Shown: positions 43,451-52,474 of the stretch, piece by piece
Layout of the letters: the number at the start of each line of letters is the position of its first letter
Numbering within the stretch: position 1 is the first letter of the stretch
Assembly (NCBI RefSeq): GCF_025352425.1
Contig: NZ_JANXTI010000031.1
Span: forward strand, 62,001 to 126,000
Direction of reading: 5' to 3'
Length of the DNA: 64,000 bases
From: Flavobacterium sp.
GTDB taxonomy: Bacteria; Bacteroidota; Bacteroidia; Flavobacteriales; Flavobacteriaceae
Notes under the pieces: model-generated
Told to the model about the DNA's origin: nothing
The model's input: only the letters and a program-made list of their open reading frames with translations
Database searches by the model: none
Made by a program: the position numbers and the translations under genes

Positions 43451-43825
43451 TTAATTCGAATGCAAATCTACAGTTAATGATTGCGGAATTACATGACAAA
43501 CATTTGCCGTTACTACAATTGGTGATGAAGTATAGGTTTGATAACCCTCTTTTGTTATTGTAATAATGTATGTTCCGGTTCTTTCTCCGGCTCCTGCAAA
43601 GGAATATTCTAACCCCGGAATGAGGTGTAAGTTTTCATGATAACCATCATCTGTCGCTTCGACAGTAACACCTTCTACCAACGGATTTCCCGTTGTGGCG
43701 TCGAGAACAACCACATTTAATCCGTAAACAAAATCTTGTGTACAAACAATTTGGTTATCATCGTTTTCACAAGTTGATGCCAATAAGAATGGTGTACACA
43801 ATACAAATAAGAATAATTTCTTCAT
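43451..43825 (-). CDS. Small exported carboxypeptidase-regulatory-like protein
   Basis: A 124-residue protein with a leader ending ASTC, so possibly lipidated at Cys 18, though the box is atypical. The mature part is one carboxypeptidase regulatory-like beta sandwich: NVVVLDATTGNPLVEGVTVEA, GTYIITITKEGYQTY. Four cysteines may pair. No function known. It is flanked by terminators on both sides and stands alone. Confidence 0.75.
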   Translation of the reverse strand: MKKLFLFVLCTPFLLASTCENDDNQIVCTQDFVYGLNVVVLDATTGNPLVEGVTVEATDDGYHENLHLIPGLEYSFAGAGERTGTYIITITKEGYQTYTSSPIVVTANVCHVIPQSLTVDLHSN

Positions 43826-43882
43826 AACTTTTGAGTTTAGTTTTTTGATTAGATATGAAATAGCTCATAAAGTTGCGTAAAA

Positions 43883-43907
43883 AAACCGACTAAAATTTAG
43901 TCGGTTT
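43883..43907 (-). terminator. Terminator after the ALDH gene
   Basis: AAACCGACTA and TAGTCGGTTT form a perfect 10-bp stem with a 5-nt loop; the minus strand continues into a run of T. It lies 24 bp after the ALDH stop. Confidence 0.88.
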
Positions 43908-43930
43908 AATTTTTTATAAAAAAGGTTGAA

Positions 43931-45499
43931 TTACAAATCAAATTTAATTCCCTGAGCTAATGGCAGGCTGGTAGTATAATTTATTGTATTGGTTTGTCTT
44001 CTCATATATACTTTCCAGGCATCTGAACCGGATTCACGACCACCGCCGGTTTCTTTTTCGCCACCAAAAGCGCCGCCAATTTCAGCTCCGGATGTTCCGA
44101 TGTTTACATTCGCTATTCCGCAATCAGAACCTGCTACAGATAAAAAGGCTTCCGCTTCGCGAAGGTTGTTTGTCATAATTGCTGATGATAAACCTTGTGC
44201 TACGCCGTTTTGAACGTCGATAGCATTTGTAACATCTCCCGAATATTTTAATAAATATAAAACTGGTGCAAATGTTTCGTGCTGAACGATTTCAAATGAA
44301 TTTTTAGCTTCTGCGATTGCTGGTTTTACATAGCAGCCGCTTTCGTAACCATCACCAGAAAGAACGCCGCCTTCAACCAAAATTTTACCACCTTCGGCAA
44401 CAACTTTTGTCAAGGCGTTGTTATACATTTCAACTGCGTGTTTGTCGATAAGCGGTCCAACGTGATTGTTTTGGTCTAATGGATTCCCAATTCGCAGTTG
44501 ACCATAAGCACCAACAATAGCATCTCTTACTTTGTCGTAAATACTTTCATGAATAATCAATCTACGGGTTGAGGTACAACGCTGACCTGCGGTTCCGACA
44601 GCTCCGAAAACAGCTCCGATTACAGTCATTTTGATATCCGCATCCGGAGTTACAATGATGGCGTTGTTTCCACCAAGTTCCAATAGCGATTTTCCTAAAC
44701 GAGCCGCACAAGCCTGGGCTACAATTTTTCCCATTCGGGTGGAACCAGTTGCAGAAACCAAGGGAATTCGTTTGTCGTGAGTCATCAATTCACCCACTTT
44801 ATAATCGCCATTGATTAAACAGGAAATTCCTTCCGGAAGATTGTTTTCTTTCAATACTTCGGCTATAATATTTTGACATGCAATTCCGCATAACGGAGTT
44901 TTTTCAGATGGTTTCCAAACGCAAACATCGCCACAAATCCATGCTAATGCTGTGTTCCATGCCCAAACGGCAACGGGAAAGTTAAAAGCTGAAATGATTC
45001 CCACAACTCCCATTGGGTGATATTGCTCGTACATTCTGTGTCCGGGACGTTCCGAGTGCATTGTCAATCCGTGCAATTGACGCGAAAGACCAACAGCAAA
45101 ATCGCAGATGTCAATCATTTCCTGAACTTCGCCGTAACCTTCCTGCAATGATTTTCCCATTTCATAGGAAACCAATTTTCCAAGTGGTTCTTTTTTCTCA
45201 CGTAATTTTTGTCCAAACTGACGCACGATTTCTCCACGTTGCGGCGCTGGCATGAGTTTAAAAGTTTTAAAAGCTTCGGTTGCAGATTGCATTACTTTTT
45301 CATAATCGGCAGCAGTGGACGCTTTTACTTTTCCGATTAATTGTCCGTCTACAGGCGAGTATGATTCGAAAGTTTCTCCGTTTGAAAACCAATTATTTCC
45401 TGTTGAAGTTCCTTCGTTTATAGCTTTTACCCCAAGAGTTTCAAGCGCTTCGGTCATGCCGAATTGTTGGGCTATTGTTGAATGTGTTATTGTTGACAT
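43931..45499 (-). CDS. ALDH7-type aldehyde dehydrogenase (probable aminoadipate-semialdehyde dehydrogenase)
   Basis: NAD-dependent aldehyde dehydrogenase of 522 residues. Catalytic cysteine near 308 in GTAGQRCTSTRR, general-base glutamate near 271 in LELGGNNA, and PVAVWAWNTALAWICGDVCV and ASAFNFPV-like (IISAFNFP) segments typical of the antiquitin/ALDH7 group. Such enzymes oxidise L-2-aminoadipate semialdehyde in lysine breakdown (AmaB/Pcd); substrate is inferred from subfamily. A -7 box lies 24 bp upstream and a strong terminator follows. Confidence 0.9.
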   Translation of the reverse strand: MSTITHSTIAQQFGMTEALETLGVKAINEGTSTGNNWFSNGETFESYSPVDGQLIGKVKASTAADYEKVMQSATEAFKTFKLMPAPQRGEIVRQFGQKLREKKEPLGKLVSYEMGKSLQEGYGEVQEMIDICDFAVGLSRQLHGLTMHSERPGHRMYEQYHPMGVVGIISAFNFPVAVWAWNTALAWICGDVCVWKPSEKTPLCGIACQNIIAEVLKENNLPEGISCLINGDYKVGELMTHDKRIPLVSATGSTRMGKIVAQACAARLGKSLLELGGNNAIIVTPDADIKMTVIGAVFGAVGTAGQRCTSTRRLIIHESIYDKVRDAIVGAYGQLRIGNPLDQNNHVGPLIDKHAVEMYNNALTKVVAEGGKILVEGGVLSGDGYESGCYVKPAIAEAKNSFEIVQHETFAPVLYLLKYSGDVTNAIDVQNGVAQGLSSAIMTNNLREAEAFLSVAGSDCGIANVNIGTSGAEIGGAFGGEKETGGGRESGSDAWKVYMRRQTNTINYTTSLPLAQGIKFDL

Positions 45500-45523
45500 T
45501 GTATTATGTAATTAAATTTTTGA

Positions 45524-45531
45524 CAAAAGTA
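45524..45531 (-). promoter_or_regulatory. -7 box (TACTTTTG) of the ALDH gene
   Basis: On the minus strand TACTTTTG matches TAnnTTTG and ends 24 bp before the ALDH ATG. It lies between the gene and repeat copy B. Confidence 0.55.
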
Positions 45532-45549
45532 AATCTTTATTTTGAATTT

Positions 45550-45660
45550 TAGCCCAGATGGGAACGGCATCCTTTTATTGTTTTGTAGAAATGCCCTTCG
45601 ACTGCGCTCAGGGTGACAAAACAATAAAAGATATAGTGAACAGCTGGAAATAGCTCCTAA
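45550..45660 (+). repeat. Composite intergenic repeat, copy B
   Basis: Runs from TAGCCCAGAT to AGCTGGAAATAGCTCCTAA. Its arms CTTTTATTGTTTTGT (45572-45586) and ACAAAACAATAAAAG (45616-45630) are perfectly complementary and enclose CCCTTCGACTGCGCTCAGGG. It abuts the stop codon of the dioxygenase gene with no spare bases. Confidence 0.85.
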
Positions 45661-46197
45661 TTATTTTGCTGTAAACCGTGAATCACTTTCCATTTCCGTT
45701 CCGCATTTCTCGCACGTTCTTAAATCTTTGGAATTATAGAAATGTTCGAAATGATGCAGAAAATCTTTTTCGATATCGGTTAGCGGGAAATAGACTTCAT
45801 AGAGTTTGTTGTTACAGTTGTCGCAAAACCAAAGCAAGCCATCTTTTGCATTTGTGCCGGCGCGTTTTAATTCGATAACCAATCCGATTGAACCTTCACT
45901 TCTATTGGGAGAATGTGGCGTTTTTGCCGGATGCAGATACATATCACCAGCGGATAGTTTCATGGCTTTCTTTTCGCCATTGTCCTGAACATACACAGTA
46001 ATTTCACCTTCCAGTTGGTAGAACAATTCTTCGGTTTCGTTATAGTGATAGTCTTTCCGCGCATTTGGACCCGCAACAATCATAACAATATAATCGTTGG
46101 AATCAACGTAGATGTTTTTATTGCCAACTGGTGGTTTTAGGAAATGACGGTTTTCGTCAATCCACTTGTTGAGGTTGAATGGTTTTTGAATTGCCAT
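45661..46197 (-). CDS. nbaC: 3-hydroxyanthranilate 3,4-dioxygenase
   Basis: Cupin dioxygenase that opens the ring of 3-hydroxyanthranilate in the kynurenine route to quinolinate/NAD. The 178-residue product has the iron ligands H51, E57 and H95 and the bacterial-type second metal site C125-x2-C128 and C162-x2-C165. Other kynurenine genes are not in the window. Its stop codon is directly adjacent to repeat copy B. Confidence 0.93.
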   Translation of the reverse strand: MAIQKPFNLNKWIDENRHFLKPPVGNKNIYVDSNDYIVMIVAGPNARKDYHYNETEELFYQLEGEITVYVQDNGEKKAMKLSAGDMYLHPAKTPHSPNRSEGSIGLVIELKRAGTNAKDGLLWFCDNCNNKLYEVYFPLTDIEKDFLHHFEHFYNSKDLRTCEKCGTEMESDSRFTAK

Positions 46198-46209
46198 GGA
46201 GAAATTGTT

Positions 46210-46280
46210 TTAATTTAGCCTCGCTCCGTTCGCTACGCTCGGGTTACATAATTCGACCAAAAGGTCTCGGGTCACGAAAT
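46210..46280. repeat. GC-rich intergenic repeat-like sequence
   Basis: TCGCTCCGTTCGCTACGCTC followed by GGGTTACATAATTCGACC and TCTCGGGTCACGAAATT has internal partial repeats (CTCGGGTYAC, CGNTACGCTC/CGCTCCGTTCG) and is more GC-rich than its surroundings. Such sequences recall intergenic repeats of Flavobacteria. Only one copy is in this window. Confidence 0.35.
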
Positions 46281-46290
46281 TAGTAAAATA

Positions 46291-46318
46291 AAAAAGGTTA
46301 GCGCGAACTAACCTTTTT
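46291..46318 (-). terminator. Terminator after the EEP-family gene
   Basis: AAAAAGGTTAG and CTAACCTTTTT form an 11-bp stem with loop CGCGAA, just past the stop at 46330. Confidence 0.88.
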
Positions 46319-46329
46319 TATTATTGTTT

Positions 46330-47439
46330 TTACTTTATTTCCTTAATCAAATAAACATACACCGGAAAGTGGTCACTAAATCCGATTTCGGTGGCTCCAT
46401 GTCTTAAAGGATAGCCTTTATATTGGCCGACTGTAGTTATCATAAAAGGTTTGTTGTAAACTCCCGCTTTCCAATAGCGATAGGAAGAAAAATCTTTTTT
46501 GAGTAAAGTTTCCGACAGCATTATTTGGTCAAAAATATCGCCGGCATCTCTGTAAAACAACGAAGCATTCCCTTCTTTTGCCATTTGTTCGAAAGGATTG
46601 TAAACACCAAATTCTTTTACTTCTTCTTTTTTCCGTTTAGCTCCGACACCTTCTTTTACACTTTTATTATAAGTTCCGTCGTTCAAATCTCCCATGTTGA
46701 TGATTTTGGCGTTCGGGTTTACCTTGTATATAGAGTCCATTATTTTTCGGTCTAATCTTCCTGCGGCTTCACGAAAAGGAGAACTTTTTTTCTCACCACC
46801 AGATCGTGATGGCCAGTGATTTACCATTACATTAATTTCTTCGCCATCCAAAAATCCGGTTACTAATAGAATATCTCTTGTGTAAACTCTGTCTAAGTTT
46901 TTATCAATTTCAGATTTATCATCAGAGGCATCGTCTTTGTCATTTTTTTCTTTTGCTTTATTGTTTAGTTGATTTCTATAAATCAAAAGAGGGATATTTT
47001 TAAAGCTTGTCGGTCTGAAATGTTTTTTCTGGTATAACAAGGCAACATCAATTCCTCTTTTATCTGGAGAATCAAAGTGTACGATACCATAATCTTTTCC
47101 AATAAGGGCAGGTTCTTTGATTAAATCTTCTAGAACACCTCTGTTTTCAATTTCAGCGCCACCAATTAGCGTAGGAGAATTATTGGGATTGTCAGTTGAG
47201 CCAATCTCTGACAAAACTCTCGCGAGGTTGTGTAATTTTTGTTTGTACTTTTTTGAAGTCCAGTTTTGAGCTCCGTTTGGCAACCATTCTTCATCGTTGT
47301 TTGCTTCGTTAATAGTATCAAACAAATTTTCAAAGTTATAGAACGCAACCGTATGCACGATGTACTTTTTTGCTTGTGCATTTGTCCCTGAGATTGCGAA
47401 TAAAACAAAGAAAAGGACGATTAATTTTTTAATTCTCAT
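46330..47439 (-). CDS. Exported endonuclease/exonuclease/phosphatase family protein
   Basis: A 369-residue exported protein (signal peptide ending TNAQ) of the EEP superfamily. Active-site motifs: FYNFENLFD (about 33-41), the metal-ligand glutamate in GGAEIENRG, HWPSRSGGEKK, INMGDLNDG and the final GFSDHFPVYV histidine. These enzymes cleave phosphodiester bonds in nucleic acids or other phosphoesters; the substrate is unknown. It is transcribed divergently from the TonB receptor gene, with twin -7 boxes in the shared gap. Confidence 0.92.
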   Translation of the reverse strand: MRIKKLIVLFFVLFAISGTNAQAKKYIVHTVAFYNFENLFDTINEANNDEEWLPNGAQNWTSKKYKQKLHNLARVLSEIGSTDNPNNSPTLIGGAEIENRGVLEDLIKEPALIGKDYGIVHFDSPDKRGIDVALLYQKKHFRPTSFKNIPLLIYRNQLNNKAKEKNDKDDASDDKSEIDKNLDRVYTRDILLVTGFLDGEEINVMVNHWPSRSGGEKKSSPFREAAGRLDRKIMDSIYKVNPNAKIINMGDLNDGTYNKSVKEGVGAKRKKEEVKEFGVYNPFEQMAKEGNASLFYRDAGDIFDQIMLSETLLKKDFSSYRYWKAGVYNKPFMITTVGQYKGYPLRHGATEIGFSDHFPVYVYLIKEIK

Positions 47440-47484
47440 AAAAGTTATTATTAATTTAATATCAAGTTTTTACAAACTTCGAGC

Positions 47485-47492
47485 CAAATGTA
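47485..47492 (-). promoter_or_regulatory. -7 box (TACATTTG) of the EEP-family gene
   Basis: On the minus strand TACATTTG ends 45 bp before the gene start. It is identical to the box used in the opposite direction at 47513. Confidence 0.5.
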
Positions 47493-47512
47493 TATAATAT
47501 TATTAAAAGATG

Positions 47513-47520
47513 TACATTTG
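47513..47520 (+). promoter_or_regulatory. -7 box (TACATTTG) of the TonB receptor operon
   Basis: TACATTTG matches TAnnTTTG and lies about 60 bp upstream of ATG 47580, leaving a leader of about 50 bases. The divergent gene has the same box. Confidence 0.5.
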
Positions 47521-47579
47521 TCGGCTGTTAAGTTTCCACTTTGGGCTTAACGTAAGGAAAAATTAATTTAATATTATTT

Positions 47580-50393
47580 ATGAAAAAACTTGTTATTAGT
47601 ACATTATTCGTAATGCAAGTGCTTTTTGTTTTCGCACAAACAACAACAGGGATAACCGGAAAAGTTGTTGATTCAAAAAGCCAGAAACCATTACAAAGTG
47701 TAGTTGCGGCCATTCAGAACACCAGTTTAACAGTGCTAACAGATGCTAATGGTGTATTTACTTTCAAAGATGCTCCCAAAGGAAGTCAATTAGTTCAAAT
47801 TAAAAGTACCGGATTTAAAGACCAACTGTTATCAGTTGATGTTGAAGATGGGAAAATGTTAGATTTAGGAGTTGTTGTTTTAGAGGAAGATATTACTTCA
47901 GAACAGCAATTAAGTTTAATTACAATTACAGAAAATGATTTAGGTGATGACAATAGTGGTTCTGAAAGTACTTCAGGATTACTTCAAGCTTCAAGAGATG
48001 CTTTTCAGCAAGCTGCGGCTTTCAATTGGGGTCAGGCTCGTTTTAGAGTAAGAGGACTTGATAATGAGTATGGAACTACCATGATTAATGGCGTTACCAT
48101 GAATAAAATTTATGACGGAAGACCACAATGGTCAAACTGGGGTGGCTTAAATGACGCAACAAGAAATCAAGAGTTTACCACAGGTTCAGGACCTTCTGAT
48201 TATACTTTTGGCGGAATCCTCGGAACACAGGAAATCAATACAAGAGCTTCTATATATAGAAAAGGTTCTAGAATTTCGTTTTCCGGAACAAATACAAACT
48301 ATAGCTGGAGAACGATGGCAACTCATGCTTCGGGAATGAGTACAAGCGGATGGGCTTTTGTAGTTTCTGCTTCTGGCCGTTGGGCTAAGGAAGGTTACTT
48401 TGAAGGAACAGATTATGATGCTAAAGCTTTGTTTGCCAGCGTTGAGAAAAAATTCAACGATCATCATTCCTTGAACTTTACCTCTATTTATTCTGAAAAT
48501 AGTCGTGGTAAAAGTTCTCCAAATACCGCTGAAATTACTCGATTAGCCGGCGTTAAATACAATTCTTATTGGGGTTGGCAAGATGGTAAAAAAAGAAATT
48601 CGAGAGATAAAGAAGTTAACGAGCCTATTTTGATGTTGACACATTATTGGAAAATGTCTGATAAGACTAATCTGAATACAAGTGTTGCCCATCAATTTGG
48701 TAAAATTGGCAATAGCCGTTTAGCTTATCAAGGGGTTAATAATCCAGACCCAACCTATTACAGAAACTTACCGAGTTATTACACTTCTGCTTACAATCCT
48801 GATGATTACACCGATTTTCTGGGCGATGACCCTGCAAATGTAGCAGCTGGTATTAGTGCAGCTTCAAACTTCTTGGCACACAAACAAATTGACTGGGATA
48901 ATTTATATAACACAAATAGAGGTTCATCTGATGGTCACAGTGCTTACATATTATATGAAGACAGAACAGATGATAAAGTTTGGACAGCTAACTCAGTCCT
49001 AAACTCACAATTGGCGGATAATATTAATATGAATGCCGGTGTGACTTTTAGAAATTTAAAATCTCACAATTTCGCTAGTGTTTTAGATTTATTAGGAGGT
49101 CAATATTTTGATGATAAAAATTATTTTACAAATACTGCCGATCAACAACAATCTGATTTAAATAATCCAAACAGAACCGTTGTAGTTGGTGATAAATTGG
49201 CATACAACTATAATTTATCAGCCAATACTATTGATGCTTTTACTCAATTTAAATTTACCTATAAGAAAGTAGATTTTTATTTGGCAGAATCATTTACAAG
49301 AACCCAATACCAAAGAGAAGGATTATATAAAAATGGAGTATATCCAACAAATTCTTTCGGAAAAAGTAATACATATCTTTATGAAAACTTTGGCTTCAAA
49401 GGTGGATTAACGTATAAAATTTCTGGTAAACAATTCCTAAATTTCAATGCTGCCTACATGACTAAAGCGCCGTCATTGAGAAATGTTTTTCCTAATGCAC
49501 GTATCAATGATAATATTTCAGTGGGACTTCAATCAGAAAACGTTACAAGTGGAGATGCAAGTTATATCATAAAAGCACCAAAATTCAAATCAAGATTAAC
49601 AGCTTATTATTCTAACATTAAAAAAGGAACAGAAACTTCATTCTTTTACGGAGAAGGAGTTTTCTTGGATGATGGTGGTGATGGTGGAGATGCTTTTGTC
49701 GCAGAAACACTTTCAAATGTTGAAAAACAAAACATTGGTTTAGAATTAGGCATGGAATATCAAATTACATCAACAATTAAATTATCTCTTTCGGGTGCCT
49801 ATGGAGAGAATACCTATAATAATAATCCAGATGTATCATTAAATAACGATAATTTAGCAACTCCAACGAATACTAATCCTGTAGCTGATTTTGGACAAGC
49901 GCATTTAAAAGGATATAGACTAGGCGGTGGTCCACAGACTGCAGCTTCATTCGGAATTGAATATAGAGATCCAAAATTCTGGTGGATTGGCGCGAATGCG
50001 AATTACATTGCAGATAATTATTTGAATATATCATCTTTGTTAAGAACAGATAATTTCTATAGAAATCCTTTAGATTTAGAAGGATTATCTTTCCCGGAAA
50101 TTACACCGGAAAGAGCAAAAGAATTATTGACACAAGAAAAGTTTGATGATTTCTATTTACTAAACGTAACCGGTGGTAAATCTTGGAAAGTAGGAAAGCA
50201 AACCTTTGGTTTCTTTGCGAGCATCAACAACGTTTTAGATGTTACCTACAAAACAGGCGGATTTGAACAATCAAGAAAAGCTAATTTCAGAGAAGTTAAT
50301 CAGGATGTTTCCAGCGGAACTCCCGCTTTTGCTCCTAAATATTTCTACGGTTATGGTAGAACTTATTTCCTAAATTTATATATTAATTTTTAA
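47580..50393 (+). CDS. TonB-dependent outer-membrane receptor
   Basis: Outer-membrane gated channel of 937 residues. Signal peptide ending VFAQ, then a carboxypeptidase regulatory-like domain (about 22-110, GITGKVVDSKSQKPLQSVVAAI), a plug domain (about 115-230, FRVRGLDNEYGTTMINGVTMNK) and a large beta barrel ending in the aromatic TYFLNLYINF. No SusD partner follows; instead two surface proteins do, so the ligand is not clearly a glycan. The neighbour on the other strand is a secreted EEP hydrolase. Confidence 0.94.
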   Translation: MKKLVISTLFVMQVLFVFAQTTTGITGKVVDSKSQKPLQSVVAAIQNTSLTVLTDANGVFTFKDAPKGSQLVQIKSTGFKDQLLSVDVEDGKMLDLGVVVLEEDITSEQQLSLITITENDLGDDNSGSESTSGLLQASRDAFQQAAAFNWGQARFRVRGLDNEYGTTMINGVTMNKIYDGRPQWSNWGGLNDATRNQEFTTGSGPSDYTFGGILGTQEINTRASIYRKGSRISFSGTNTNYSWRTMATHASGMSTSGWAFVVSASGRWAKEGYFEGTDYDAKALFASVEKKFNDHHSLNFTSIYSENSRGKSSPNTAEITRLAGVKYNSYWGWQDGKKRNSRDKEVNEPILMLTHYWKMSDKTNLNTSVAHQFGKIGNSRLAYQGVNNPDPTYYRNLPSYYTSAYNPDDYTDFLGDDPANVAAGISAASNFLAHKQIDWDNLYNTNRGSSDGHSAYILYEDRTDDKVWTANSVLNSQLADNINMNAGVTFRNLKSHNFASVLDLLGGQYFDDKNYFTNTADQQQSDLNNPNRTVVVGDKLAYNYNLSANTIDAFTQFKFTYKKVDFYLAESFTRTQYQREGLYKNGVYPTNSFGKSNTYLYENFGFKGGLTYKISGKQFLNFNAAYMTKAPSLRNVFPNARINDNISVGLQSENVTSGDASYIIKAPKFKSRLTAYYSNIKKGTETSFFYGEGVFLDDGGDGGDAFVAETLSNVEKQNIGLELGMEYQITSTIKLSLSGAYGENTYNNNPDVSLNNDNLATPTNTNPVADFGQAHLKGYRLGGGPQTAASFGIEYRDPKFWWIGANANYIADNYLNISSLLRTDNFYRNPLDLEGLSFPEITPERAKELLTQEKFDDFYLLNVTGGKSWKVGKQTFGFFASINNVLDVTYKTGGFEQSRKANFREVNQDVSSGTPAFAPKYFYGYGRTYFLNLYINF

Positions 50394-50404
50394 ATTATAT
50401 TGTT

Positions 50405-51022
50405 ATGAAAATTTATAAAAAAATTGTACTTGTGTTTGTGGCATTATTGCCATTTACAGGTTGTTCACCAGAAAATGACATTAAAATTGGTCAGTCCACT
50501 GACTATACTTTTTTCGAAGAGTTTTTGGGTAACACAGCAGATGGTAATGTAATTAACATTACGGGTTGGACTAACTATGCTCAAACGGGCACGGTAGCAT
50601 GGATTGAAGGTATTTATAGCGGATCAAAATATGCGGAGTTCAGTGCATATCAATCTGGTCAAGCGTCTAATATTGCTTGGTTAATTTCACCTGCAATAAA
50701 TATGGATACAAAAGATCACGAAACATTGGTCTTTGATGTTGCTCAGGCTTACGTTTCTTCGCCTTCTAACTCAATTGAGTTATTAATTTCAACTGATTAC
50801 GATGGTACAAATGTATTGGCGGCTAATTGGCAACCTGTATCATTTACAACGCCACCATTAAATTATGATACTAATTTTACTTTTTTTAGTTCAGGATTAG
50901 TTGATTTATCCAGTTATACTGGAAATATTTACATTGCGTTCAGATGTAAAGGTTCAGGTACAAATAGTACCCTTGATGGAACTTATGAATTGGATAACAT
51001 TAGAATTTTTGACAAAAAATAA
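50405..51022 (+). CDS. Lipoprotein with choice-of-anchor J-type domain
   Basis: A 205-residue lipoprotein (leader ending TGCS, cysteine near 20). The mature part is a jelly-roll domain: FFEEFLGNTADGN, ITGWTNYAQTG, SNIAWLISPAINMDTKDHETL, and the ending DGTYELDNIRIF, which is the choice-of-anchor J / cleaved-adhesin pattern. It probably sits on the outer surface. It lies 11 bp after the TonB receptor gene and 13 bp before the DUF5689 gene, forming one operon. Confidence 0.85.
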   Translation: MKIYKKIVLVFVALLPFTGCSPENDIKIGQSTDYTFFEEFLGNTADGNVINITGWTNYAQTGTVAWIEGIYSGSKYAEFSAYQSGQASNIAWLISPAINMDTKDHETLVFDVAQAYVSSPSNSIELLISTDYDGTNVLAANWQPVSFTTPPLNYDTNFTFFSSGLVDLSSYTGNIYIAFRCKGSGTNSTLDGTYELDNIRIFDKK

Positions 51023-51035
51023 ATCATAAAAAACT

Positions 51036-52415
51036 ATGAAAAATATAATTTTAAAATCAGGCTTATTGTTAACTTTAGTAATCGGACTTTTCACGAGCTG
51101 TGCATCAGACGATCACTATACTACACCAGAGAATACTTTGGTTACGTATGAATTAATTTCTACAAGAACTGTGGCTTCTGTTAATTCTGCCGCAACATCA
51201 ACACCCGTTCAGTTTGCTACTCCCGATATCATCGAGGCTTATGTGACGTCAAGTGATGAAAAAGGTACATTCTATAAATCTATCTCGTTCCAAACTATTC
51301 CAACCGATGGTTCAGATCCAATTGGATTCAGTGTGCCTATAAACGTGACAACATTGTATGGAAAAGGGTTCATACCGGGAAGAAAAGTTTACATTCAACT
51401 AAATGGATTATATGCTGCTATTGTTTATGGCTCTTTACAAATAGGATCGTTATATAATGGAACTATTGGAAGAATTTCTGAGTTTGAATGGCAAGACCAT
51501 TTATTCCCATCAGCAACAGTTGTTCCCGAAAGCGATATGCTTAGAACATTTAGTTTAGCAGCTGCTTATACTGATGCTAACCAAAACACCTTGATAGAAT
51601 TAGATGGCGTTCAATTTTCGGATTCATCAATAGGCAGAACGTATTATGACATTGATTCTGGCGGAGGTGCCACAAATCACATGTTATCTTCTACAGCAGG
51701 TGGAGCTGAAAGAATTATCCGTTTCAGCAGTTTTGCCCCTTTCGCATACAATAAGGTGCCTACTAATAGTGGTAAAATTAGAGGGGTTGTAACAAAATAT
51801 GACACCGATTTTCAATTCATAGTTAGATATGAACATGATATTAAATTGACTGCACCTCGTTTTGATTCAAATCCACCGGTAGGAGGAACCGCATTAGTGT
51901 ACTCAGGAACAGTAAATGAACCTTTTACTTCATATAACGTTGGCACTACCGTTTTTCCAAAATACATTAACGATCCAGTAGTTGGAAGCAGATTGTGGCA
52001 GCTTAAAACTTTTAGTGGTAACAAATATATAGAAATGAGTGGTTTTGCGGGATCTGGAAATCCTGGAGTTCCGGCTAAAGTATTGTTTTTTGTGCCTGTT
52101 GATTTCACTGCCGCAAACAACTTCACATTTAAAAAAGAAATTCGATATAATGCAGGTGCAGCTTTAAATGTTTATTATGTAACTGCAGCTAATTATACAC
52201 CGGGTTCTCCTGTAAATATGAGTTCTTTTGTTAATATTACATCAAATTTTACTATTAATTACCCAGCAATAGGCTCTTCAGAAAATTCATTTTCTTCTCC
52301 TGGAACCTATCCAATTCCTGCAAGTTTAACTGGTAATGGATATTTTGTTTTTGAATATGTTGGAACAACAACCGTTACGACGACAGTTCAGCTTGACGAT
52401 ATCGTTATCAATTAG
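51036..52415 (+). CDS. DUF5689 lipoprotein
   Basis: A 459-residue lipoprotein (leader ending FTSC, cysteine near 22). The N-terminal half has the DUF5689 OB-fold-like pattern (IIEAYVTSSDEKGTFYKSISFQ, GRKVYIQLNGLY), repeated as a second strand set. The C-terminal half is another choice-of-anchor J-type jelly roll ending VQLDDIVIN, related to the preceding gene. DUF5689 proteins usually accompany TonB receptors and secreted hydrolases. A terminator follows. Confidence 0.87.
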   Translation: MKNIILKSGLLLTLVIGLFTSCASDDHYTTPENTLVTYELISTRTVASVNSAATSTPVQFATPDIIEAYVTSSDEKGTFYKSISFQTIPTDGSDPIGFSVPINVTTLYGKGFIPGRKVYIQLNGLYAAIVYGSLQIGSLYNGTIGRISEFEWQDHLFPSATVVPESDMLRTFSLAAAYTDANQNTLIELDGVQFSDSSIGRTYYDIDSGGGATNHMLSSTAGGAERIIRFSSFAPFAYNKVPTNSGKIRGVVTKYDTDFQFIVRYEHDIKLTAPRFDSNPPVGGTALVYSGTVNEPFTSYNVGTTVFPKYINDPVVGSRLWQLKTFSGNKYIEMSGFAGSGNPGVPAKVLFFVPVDFTAANNFTFKKEIRYNAGAALNVYYVTAANYTPGSPVNMSSFVNITSNFTINYPAIGSSENSFSSPGTYPIPASLTGNGYFVFEYVGTTTVTTTVQLDDIVIN

Positions 52416-52446
52416 TATTCGTAAAATACAGCTTATAAAAAGAAAG

Positions 52447-52470
52447 GTCCCGATTTATCGGGACTCTTTT
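52447..52470 (+). terminator. Terminator of the TonB receptor operon
   Basis: GTCCCGA and TCGGGAC form a short stem around TTTA, followed by CTCTTTTTT. It lies 32 bp after the DUF5689 stop. Confidence 0.85.
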
Positions 52471-52474
52471 TTGT

